Shown: positions 5,866 through 12,126 of the stretch, in pieces | How positions within the stretch are numbered: the first letter of the stretch is position 1 | Layout of the letters: the number at the start of each line of letters is the position of its first letter | Assembly: GCA_018829865.1 (NCBI GenBank) | Contig: JAHJTR010000139.1 | Coordinates: 1-12,743 of the forward strand | DNA from: Patescibacteria group bacterium | GTDB lineage: Bacteria; Patescibacteriota; Gracilibacteria; UBA1369; JAHJTR01 | DNA length: 12,743 nucleotides | Direction: 5' to 3' | Notes under the pieces: model-generated | Told to the model about the DNA's origin: nothing | Seen by the model: the letters and a program-made list of their open reading frames with translations, nothing else | The model's database searches: none | Made by a program: the position numbers and the translations under genes

Positions 5866-6669
5866 ATGTATTATCTATTTGTAATATTGCTATGTTTTGT
5901 AGGATTAGGCCTGATTTTCTATAAAAAAATTAAGGTCATAAAGAAAGATATTAAGTTGCAGAGCGAGTTGGTGGAGGAAGATATTGTTATGAGTAAAGGG
6001 GCTGAAAAGCCGAATGAAGATAGAGAATTGAAAATTGAGGAGGTTGAAAACGAGAAGGTGGCTACTCAGGCGGCTTGTGATGATGAGGCTGATGTTGCGC
6101 AAAAAAAACGCGTTCCTGAATTGGTTGAGACTGCAAGAAAAGCGGAAACATTATTTAGTAGGGGTGAATTGGATGAGGCTGAGAAAGAATATATTAAGGT
6201 GCTCTCACTTCAAGAAGATCATTGCGATGCCATGAATCGACTGGGGATTATTTATTTGCAGCAAGAAAATTATCCGAAGGCTGAGTTGATGTTGAAAAAA
6301 TTAATTGATTTAAATAGTAGAAATCCGATCTTTTTTTCAAATCTGGGAATTGCTTTGTACAAGCAGAAAAAACTTAATGAGGCGGTTGTTGCTTATGAAA
6401 AAGCAATAAAGATTGATGATTCCAGGGCTGCTCGGTTTATTAGTTTGGGGCAGGTTTATTTTGAATTGGATAATTTGGAAAAATCATTGGAATATTTTGA
6501 AGAGGCTTTTAAAAGAGATAATAAGAATGTGGATATTTGTTTTCAAATTGTTGATATTGCAAAAATGCTTGATTCCGTTGGGGTTCAGAAAAAGTATCTG
6601 GATAAGACGCTGCAAATTGACCCATATAATGAGGAAGCTAAAACAATGTTGGCTGATTTGAAGGAGTAG
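5866..6669 (+). CDS. Membrane-anchored TPR protein
   Basis: 267 residues. Residues 2-20 are one hydrophobic helix followed by KKIKVIKKDIK, so the protein is an inner-membrane anchor with its bulk in the cytoplasm. Residues 30-85 are an acidic, low-complexity linker. Residues 86-221 hold four tetratricopeptide repeats with period 34 (A-x-x-LF-x-RGELDEAEKEY, LGIIYLQQENYPKAE, LGIALYKQKKLNEAV, LGQVYFELDNLEKSL). A degenerate fifth repeat follows to about 255. TPRs bind proteins; the partner is unknown. It is last in the infC-led gene run, nine bases after the ricT-like stop, and faces the end of the vanW gene three bases away. Operon mates suggest envelope or RNA-decay links, but only by association. 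Confidence 0.75.
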   Translation: MYYLFVILLCFVGLGLIFYKKIKVIKKDIKLQSELVEEDIVMSKGAEKPNEDRELKIEEVENEKVATQAACDDEADVAQKKRVPELVETARKAETLFSRGELDEAEKEYIKVLSLQEDHCDAMNRLGIIYLQQENYPKAELMLKKLIDLNSRNPIFFSNLGIALYKQKKLNEAVVAYEKAIKIDDSRAARFISLGQVYFELDNLEKSLEYFEEAFKRDNKNVDICFQIVDIAKMLDSVGVQKKYLDKTLQIDPYNEEAKTMLADLKE

Positions 6670-6672
6670 ATA

Positions 6673-8454
6673 TTAATTACTCTCGTTATTTTCGGCTGCT
6701 GCTGCTGCTGCTTCGGCTTCTTCGGGGTCGACTCCTATTAATATTTTTTTTGCCCAAGGCTTGTAAACACTGAGTATTGTTTCTGTATTTGACTCGCCGT
6801 TTTTGGTAATTGTGCGATCCCAAGAAGCTTTGAATCCTTTTGAAGGTTGCTCGACTACTTTTTGTTTTCCCGGCTCCAGTGTTGTTGTGTTCTGGGTTAT
6901 TGTTGGCAGGGCGCTCACCCAACCCCAGTCTTTATAATTGTTGATTTCGACTTTTCTATTATCTGATGTGCCATAAACATTATAAAAAGCGAACGTTCCC
7001 TCTGTGTAAGTCTGCAGTAAAATGTGGCCCGGGGTGTCGTTTTTAAATTTCAGATCTTTTGAGCCGGGATAAATGGTGGCATCAAGTCCCTGCCCACCGG
7101 GTCTGGCATAATAAGATACCGCATATGTATGTGGCGACCTCTCCACAATCGGAAAGCCGGCCCAAAGTGCCGCCCTAAATGCTGTTGATGATACTTGGCA
7201 TAAACCTCCACCATAATCCATTTTGGTTTCATCCTTTTTAATGACCAATTCTTTTTTGTACCCTGTGTTACCGTTTACCGGGCCTAAAATATCCACGAAA
7301 GAAAAAATTTCGTCCGGACCGATTAAAACTCCATTAAATTTATCGAGACCAACTTTAATATTGAAAATCCTTGTAGTTGTAGATCCTCTAAAATCCGAAT
7401 ATCCGACCGCTAGCAATTCGTTAATTCCCTTTTCTTTTAAATTTTTTGAGACAGCCACGTTGGGATTTTGATAAATAACAGGTACCTCAACAATTGTTTC
7501 TTCGGTTAAAAGAATTTTAGAAATATCTTTGACCAAATCTTGATCTTGTACTTTAATGCCGCGCTTACCAAAACCATCAAAAGTAACAATTCCTTGATCA
7601 TCCATGCCAATTTTTACATCATTTTTTTCATTTTCGAAGGTGCCGCGCAATTCTTCATTAAACCACTTAATGAAAGGAGTTGCTGAAAGCACTAGCTTGT
7701 TATCCTCAACTGTAAACCACTCAGGTCTGTTGATGAATTTGAGGTTGATCTTTTTGAGACCTTGTTTGAGAGTGATACTTTTGTTTAAAACGGTTAAAAC
7801 AGCTTCTTTATGAGGCTCAAGATCGGCGGCGAAAATGTTGGGGGTGATTACTTTTATTATGAGTTTGGTTTCGAGGGGATTAAGCGATTCGATTGATTTT
7901 TTTAATTCCTCTTCCAAAATGGCAAATTCAACAGTTTGCCCCGCTTTTTCGGTGATAACATTAATCTGTTTATTCTCTTTAACGTAATAGGCGTTGTTGG
8001 CAGCAATAAATGCCTCGGGGAATAACTCTTTGACCTTGGCTACAAACTGATTTTTGTCGATCTGTCCGGTAATTTTCAGGTTATGGTCTGAAAAATAGTT
8101 ATTTATGAATTCCAAATCGTCTGTGTTTTTTTTAATAGTTTTTAATTCTCCTAAAATATCTTGGCGAGGAGAAATAATACCGATTTGCTCAGGAAGAACA
8201 TCAATTTTTTTGTCACCATAATATATTTTAATGGGAGTCAATAAAAACTCGTCTATTTTTTTATCAATTATTTGGCTGGCATCGGAATAATCTTTATTTC
8301 CCAAATCAATTCCTAAAATTGAAGTAAACGGATAGGTATAATTGGAAAGATTCGCTTTGGCTGTTCTTAGGCCAATTTTTGTACCGGCTGCAACACAAAA
8401 TAGCGATAAACCTATTATTATGCTCAACCTATAAATGAGGGGGAATTTTGTCAT
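6673..8454 (-). CDS. VanW family protein with peptidoglycan-binding-like N-terminal domains
   Basis: 593 residues. A hydrophobic segment at 8-24 acts as signal anchor, so most of the protein is outside the membrane. Residues about 45-345 look like two PG_binding_4-type repeats (the domain often found beside YkuD transpeptidases), but no YkuD domain is present. The VanW domain is at about 355-485 with DYGGGLCQVSST (413-424), ERSPHTYAV (438-446) and GLDATIYPGSKDLKFKN (456-472). Residues about 520-572 look G5-like (EPGKQKVVEQP, SVYKPWAKKI). VanW was named from a vancomycin-resistance cluster, but its biochemical role is unknown, so this is not evidence of resistance. Last gene of the rny operon; its ATG overlaps the ytxH stop by one base. 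The C-terminus is an Ala-rich acidic tail coded by a GCA repeat. Confidence 0.88.
   Translation of the reverse strand: MTKFPLIYRLSIIIGLSLFCVAAGTKIGLRTAKANLSNYTYPFTSILGIDLGNKDYSDASQIIDKKIDEFLLTPIKIYYGDKKIDVLPEQIGIISPRQDILGELKTIKKNTDDLEFINNYFSDHNLKITGQIDKNQFVAKVKELFPEAFIAANNAYYVKENKQINVITEKAGQTVEFAILEEELKKSIESLNPLETKLIIKVITPNIFAADLEPHKEAVLTVLNKSITLKQGLKKINLKFINRPEWFTVEDNKLVLSATPFIKWFNEELRGTFENEKNDVKIGMDDQGIVTFDGFGKRGIKVQDQDLVKDISKILLTEETIVEVPVIYQNPNVAVSKNLKEKGINELLAVGYSDFRGSTTTRIFNIKVGLDKFNGVLIGPDEIFSFVDILGPVNGNTGYKKELVIKKDETKMDYGGGLCQVSSTAFRAALWAGFPIVERSPHTYAVSYYARPGGQGLDATIYPGSKDLKFKNDTPGHILLQTYTEGTFAFYNVYGTSDNRKVEINNYKDWGWVSALPTITQNTTTLEPGKQKVVEQPSKGFKASWDRTITKNGESNTETILSVYKPWAKKILIGVDPEEAEAAAAAAENNESN
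6695..6712 (-). repeat. Six-unit GCT/AGC trinucleotide repeat in vanW tail
   Basis: Six uninterrupted GCT units on the + strand, read as GCA codons on the minus strand, encode part of a poly-Ala run (residues 582-587) in the tail EEAEAAAAAAENNESN. Slippage would change the tail length without shifting the frame. Confidence 0.9.
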
Positions 8455-8723
8455 TATCTTTTAAATAATCGCCATATGAAACATCTCTTTTTTTTGGGCT
8501 TGCAGGCCTCCTCTATCTTTTCTTCTCCTTCGTGTACCATTTCTTTGCCTTTTTCATAGAGCTCTTTGCCTTTGGCTTTAAGGTATTCGCGAGTTTCTTT
8601 GCCGGATTTGGGGGCTAATGTTGCACCGACGACTGAACCTACGGCGCCTCCGATAATCGCTCCCATGACCAGCTTGTCGATATTACTACTGATTTTATTC
8701 TTATTGTCTTTTTCTTTGCTCAT
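8454..8723 (-). CDS. YtxH-like small membrane protein
   Basis: 89 residues. Residues 18-40 form a glycine-rich membrane segment (GAIIGGAVGSVVGATLAP) ending in the SGKETREYL motif typical of YtxH-domain proteins. A charged helix with repeated KGKELYEKGKEM follows, then a basic Cys-containing tail (KKKRCFIWRLFKR). YtxH proteins are stress-associated in some Firmicutes, but the molecular role is unknown. It lies 20 bases downstream of rny, and its TAA overlaps the ATG of the vanW gene (TAATG), so translation is probably coupled. No Shine-Dalgarno sequence is present; the bases before ATG are almost all A and T. Confidence 0.7.
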   Translation of the reverse strand: MSKEKDNKNKISSNIDKLVMGAIIGGAVGSVVGATLAPKSGKETREYLKAKGKELYEKGKEMVHEGEEKIEEACKPKKKRCFIWRLFKR

Positions 8724-8743
8724 AATTTTTTATTTTTAAGAAT

Positions 8744-10282
8744 TTATTTTGCGGTTTCTACGGCTTTAAAATTGCGGATAACTGTAACTTTGATTTTACC
8801 GGGATAATTAAGGTTTTCCTCTATTCTACTTACGGCTGTTTCGGCTACATTTTTAAGTTTGTCGTCAGATATTTCTTCAGGGTCAACAAAAAGACGGACT
8901 TCGCGTCCCGCAGATACCGAGTAGACTTTTTTTACTCCTTGAACTCCGGATGCCATTCTTTCGAGCTCAACTATTCTTTTCAAATACGTTTCGATTGATT
9001 CCTGCCTGGCTCCCGGCCTACCTGCTGAAAGAGCATCAGCCGCTTTTACAAGCATCGCCTCAGGTGTTTTGCAGGGTACGGCTTCGTGATGGGCGTAGGC
9101 TGCGTGCACAATATTTTCGCTAAAGCCGTGCTCCTCTAAAACTTCTTTACTTAAAACGTCATGGCCTTCCTCGGTTTCTTGATCGTGATCGATAGCCTTA
9201 CCAATATCATGGAAGAAAGCGGATATTTTAGCTTCTTGAACGTTGCAGTTTAACTCTCCTGCCATTAGCATCGCAAAATATGAGCATTCAAGTGAATGCT
9301 TTAATATGTTTTGCCCGTAACTTGTGCGATATTTGAGTCTGCCGACCAGCCAGGTCATTTTTTCGTTGATGTCTTTAATATTTAATGTAGTTAAAACTTT
9401 TTTACCGGTTTTTATAATGTCCGCATCAATTTCCTTCTTCGCCTGCTCGTAAGTTGTTTTTATTAGAGCTGGGCTGATTTCTCTTTTATGTAAAAGTTTT
9501 GTAATGGTTAATTTAGCGATATTTCTGTGAAAAAGATTAAAACCTCCGATTGTCAGAGTTTTTGGTTCATGATTGAAAATAAATTCTATCTCAGGAAATA
9601 ATTTTTCCAGACAAGAAATATTAACGCCTCCCCTGCCTACAAGCCTGCCTTTAATAATATTTTGTGGAATTACAACATTTGTGCTGCTTCTTTCAACAGA
9701 AGTTGGATTGGCGTATTTTTGGATTGCCAGCAGAATTATTGTTTTAGCCGTTTTATCCAGGTCGCACTTGACGTCTTCTTCAGCTTTTTTTAAAAATGAT
9801 TCCTTGCCATTGATGATATCGGCTCTAAACGTCTGGATTAACTCATCTCGCAGCTCTTCTGTTTTCGCTTCAGTGATGCTTTCCAGCTTATTATGGAGAT
9901 CAACTTCAATATTTTTAAGTTTATTCTCTAAATCATTAACTTCTTCTTTAATATAGGTTACAACATGTTTGATTTCATCATTGCGATTTTGCTTTCTGCC
10001 TAATGTTTTTTCTTTAATCTCCAGTGATTTTTTTATGTTATTTATACTTTCTTTATTGCTTTCTTGTTCTTGCTTTGCCAATTTTTGTGCATTTTCAACT
10101 TTTTTTTCGGCTTCTTTAAGGACTTCGCGGGCTTTTTCTTTGCCTTCGTCAACTATCTCCTTATAATAATCATTATCGGTGAAGGATTTATTTATGTAAT
10201 CCTTATTATAAAAAAAATAGGCGATTGTTCCTGATGAGGCTGCGATAATTGTCGAAATTATGAGAGTTATGTAGGGTTGCAT
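8744..10282 (-). CDS. rny: Ribonuclease Y
   Basis: Membrane-bound endoribonuclease that starts mRNA decay. 512 residues from the ATG at 10282: membrane helix at about 3-25, long charged coiled coil at about 40-150, and a KH domain at about 203-265 (IIKGRLVGRGGVNIS). The HD domain runs from H329, with the catalytic pair H358-D359 in FFHDIGKAIDHD, H398-H399 and D416 in AADALSAGRPGAR. The C-terminal AGREVRLFV segment is typical. The usual GREGRN of the KH loop reads GRGGVN, keeping GxxG. An in-frame TTG at 10327 would add 15 residues but lies within the promoter, so the ATG is chosen. First gene of the rny-ytxH-vanW operon. A candidate partner, the RicT-like protein, is encoded at 5011-5856. Confidence 0.95.
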   Translation of the reverse strand: MQPYITLIISTIIAASSGTIAYFFYNKDYINKSFTDNDYYKEIVDEGKEKAREVLKEAEKKVENAQKLAKQEQESNKESINNIKKSLEIKEKTLGRKQNRNDEIKHVVTYIKEEVNDLENKLKNIEVDLHNKLESITEAKTEELRDELIQTFRADIINGKESFLKKAEEDVKCDLDKTAKTIILLAIQKYANPTSVERSSTNVVIPQNIIKGRLVGRGGVNISCLEKLFPEIEFIFNHEPKTLTIGGFNLFHRNIAKLTITKLLHKREISPALIKTTYEQAKKEIDADIIKTGKKVLTTLNIKDINEKMTWLVGRLKYRTSYGQNILKHSLECSYFAMLMAGELNCNVQEAKISAFFHDIGKAIDHDQETEEGHDVLSKEVLEEHGFSENIVHAAYAHHEAVPCKTPEAMLVKAADALSAGRPGARQESIETYLKRIVELERMASGVQGVKKVYSVSAGREVRLFVDPEEISDDKLKNVAETAVSRIEENLNYPGKIKVTVIRNFKAVETAK

Positions 10283-10317
10283 ATTTTTAGGGGAATTCTT
10301 TAGTAAAAGTGTATTAT

Positions 10318-10347
10318 ATAGTAGCAATTCTTAAGGCTGTAAGGCAA
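10318..10347 (-). promoter_or_regulatory. Probable promoter of the rny operon
   Basis: On the minus strand TTGCCT (10347-10342) and TACTAT (10323-10318) are 18 bp apart. A TATAAT (10318-10313) overlaps the second box but has no well-spaced -35. The predicted start, near 10311, leaves a leader of about 29 nt before the ATG at 10282. Confidence 0.5.
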
Positions 10348-10353
10348 GAATTT

Positions 10354-10383
10354 TTGGCTTATTTATGATTTATTTTGTATAAT
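10354..10383 (+). promoter_or_regulatory. Promoter giving a probable leaderless mRNA
   Basis: TTGGCT (10354-10359) and TATAAT (10378-10383) are 18 bp apart. The ATG at 10390 begins seven bases after the last base of the -10 box, where transcription normally starts, so the message would begin at or next to the A of the ATG. The GGGGGT between them is too close to the ATG to act as a ribosome-binding site. Confidence 0.6.
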
Positions 10384-10389
10384 GGGGGT

Positions 10390-10998
10390 ATGAGAAAATT
10401 AAGCAATGTGAGTGAGATTTTAATTTTTACGGTTGGCTACCTGATTTTTTTTGGGGGGCTGGCGGTTTATGAGAAGAATTTTGAGTTTTTGTTTTATGCG
10501 GCGGTGATGATATTTCTGATTTGGCTGGCTCTGGACGTTTATCATCGAATTAAGCTGCAGAAATGGATAATAATTTGTATTTCACTACTGGGACTTTTGC
10601 ATATGGCGGGAGGTAATTTGACTTTGAATGAGGTGAGACTTTATGATTTTGAGATAATTCCCGGCTTGATTAGATATGATAATGTGGTGCATTTTTTTGG
10701 GACGTTTATTTTGACTTTTATCGCTTACTCGCTTATTCACCCCATTATTGATGATAACTTGAAGAGGAAAAAGAGGCTGCTTTTTATGTGGATGCTGGTT
10801 TTGATGGCGCTGGGTGTGGGGGCGGTTAATGAAATTATTGAATTGGTGGCGGTGGAATTTTTGGATGCAAGTGCGGGGGTTGGTGATTATACAAATAATG
10901 CCGTTGATTTGGTTTTTAATTTATTTGGCTCAGTGCTCGCTTGTTTCATCATTTATCATTATTATCGTAAAGAGGAAGTGGAAAATATTTATTGGTAG
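10390..10998 (+). CDS. Six-helix membrane protein, DUF2238/YjdF-like
   Basis: 202 residues with membrane helices at about 8-27, 31-50, 57-73, 99-119, 128-152 and 172-190. Polar residues recur inside or beside the helices: LHMAGG (70-75), RYDNVVHFFG (95-104), NEIIELVA (147-154) and GDYTNNAVDLVFNLFG (165-180). This layout of His, Asp-x-x-x-His, Glu and Gly-Asp...Asn...Asp matches DUF2238 (YjdF-like) membrane proteins as I remember the family. The function is unknown, and the pattern could suit metal or lipid chemistry. ATG 10390 is chosen over the in-frame TTG at 10375, which precedes the -10 box by only a few bases. The gene stands alone between two promoters. Confidence 0.65.
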   Translation: MRKLSNVSEILIFTVGYLIFFGGLAVYEKNFEFLFYAAVMIFLIWLALDVYHRIKLQKWIIICISLLGLLHMAGGNLTLNEVRLYDFEIIPGLIRYDNVVHFFGTFILTFIAYSLIHPIIDDNLKRKKRLLFMWMLVLMALGVGAVNEIIELVAVEFLDASAGVGDYTNNAVDLVFNLFGSVLACFIIYHYYRKEEVENIYW

Positions 10999-11044
10999 CA
11001 GCTGGAAATTTTTGTGAAAAGTTTTTTTATTGAGAGAAATCGTT

Positions 11045-11050
11045 TATAAT
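11045..11050 (+). promoter_or_regulatory. Candidate -10 box for the AI-2E family permease
   Basis: A perfect TATAAT lies 23 bases before the ATG at 11074. At the right distance upstream there is only a T-rich run, not a recognisable -35. The predicted leader is about 17 nt and is nearly all A and T. Readthrough from the preceding gene is also possible. Confidence 0.4.
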
Positions 11051-11073
11051 TTTGAAAAATAAATAAAAAAAAT

Positions 11074-12126
11074 ATGCCTCCCAGAGTTAAAAAAGATCTT
11101 GCGTCTTCAGTACCGTATTTGATTGGTGTGATTGCTGTGATTTTATCTGTTTATGTGCTTTATGTTGGGAAGAGTATTTTGGTTCCTTTGTTGATTGCGC
11201 TGTTTATTGCTTACTTGGTGCTGCCTTTGGTTAATTTGTTTAAAAAACTCAGGTTACCGTCGGTGGTTTCGATTTTCTTTATTTTGATTTTCTTTTTTGG
11301 GATTCTGAGTTTACTTGGGTATACGATTTATGAAAATGTACAGGATTTCATTTTGGCTTATGATAAATATGAGGCTAGATTTAGCGGGATGATTTCGAGT
11401 ATAGATGGTTGGCTGCTACAGCATTTTAATATTGTGTATAATCCGATTGATGTGCTGAAAACTTTGGCTGAGAAGGTTGATATTCCTGAGCTTTTGAGTA
11501 CGGGTGTGGGTACGATTTCTAACTTTTTCTCTACGTTGGTGCTGATTTTCTTTTATCTGATTTTTATTTTGATGGAGAGAAAAATGATGAAGCCTAAAAT
11601 TGATAAAATTATTGATCATGGAAAATCCAAGACAGAAACAGTTAGTACAATCACTACGATTAATGAGCAGATTCAAAAATATATTACTCTGAAGACGATT
11701 ATCAGTTTGTCTACTTCGCTTTTGGTATATGCCGCTTTGAAAATTATCGGTGTGGATTTTGCTGAGCTGTGGGCGATGATTACTTTTTTCCTCAATTATA
11801 TTCCGAATGTTGGTTCAATTCTTGCGACCATCCCGCCGATTTTGTTGGCGCTGGTGCAATTTGGATCTTTTTGGCAGGCGATGATTGTGGCGGCTATTTT
11901 GATTTCGATTCAGACGATAATCGGGAATATAGTGGAGCCGAAGATTTTTGGCAGACAGCTTAATTTAAGCCCTCTTGTGGTGTTCTTTTCTTTGATATTT
12001 TGGGGGACGATATGGGGCGTGATCGGGATGATTCTTTCTGTGCCAATTATGGCGGCGTTAAGTATTATTACTTGGCATATTCCTTCGCTGAGGCCGATTA
12101 GTATTTTGATGAGGGAGAAGGGGTAG
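11074..12126 (+). CDS. AI-2E family transporter (permease)
   Basis: 350 residues, the normal length for the family once called PerM/UPF0118. Hydrophobic helices fall near 15-32, 36-54, 62-84, 150-166 and several in 205-340. Family marks include LLIALFIAYLVLPLVNLFKK (about 39-58), LNYIPNVGSILATIPPILLAL in the C-terminal half, NIVEPKIFGRQLNLSPLVVF, and WGTIWGVIGMILSVPIMA near the end. Members have been linked to autoinducer-2 export or to sodium/proton exchange, so the substrate here cannot be assigned. No luxS or quorum-sensing gene is visible, and I would not infer signalling. The start has no Shine-Dalgarno sequence. The last 29 bases overlap the end of queG on the opposite strand. Confidence 0.9.
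   Translation: MPPRVKKDLASSVPYLIGVIAVILSVYVLYVGKSILVPLLIALFIAYLVLPLVNLFKKLRLPSVVSIFFILIFFFGILSLLGYTIYENVQDFILAYDKYEARFSGMISSIDGWLLQHFNIVYNPIDVLKTLAEKVDIPELLSTGVGTISNFFSTLVLIFFYLIFILMERKMMKPKIDKIIDHGKSKTETVSTITTINEQIQKYITLKTIISLSTSLLVYAALKIIGVDFAELWAMITFFLNYIPNVGSILATIPPILLALVQFGSFWQAMIVAAILISIQTIIGNIVEPKIFGRQLNLSPLVVFFSLIFWGTIWGVIGMILSVPIMAALSIITWHIPSLRPISILMREKG

Noticed and set aside
6673..8454. Vancomycin resistance determinant
   Set aside because: VanW-domain proteins are widespread envelope proteins. No vanA, vanH, vanX or VanRS-like gene is present.
9573..10166. Plus-strand open frames inside rny
   Set aside because: They are Ser/Leu/Phe-rich mirror frames of the coiled-coil coding region with no start signals.
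10283..10327. TTG at 10327 as rny start
   Set aside because: The extra residues are coded by the -10 region, and RNase Y normally begins just before its membrane helix, as with ATG 10282.
11007..11030. Terminator-like AAATTTT...AAAAGTTTTTTT after the membrane protein gene
   Set aside because: The stem is almost only A-T with a bulge and would be too weak for an intrinsic terminator.
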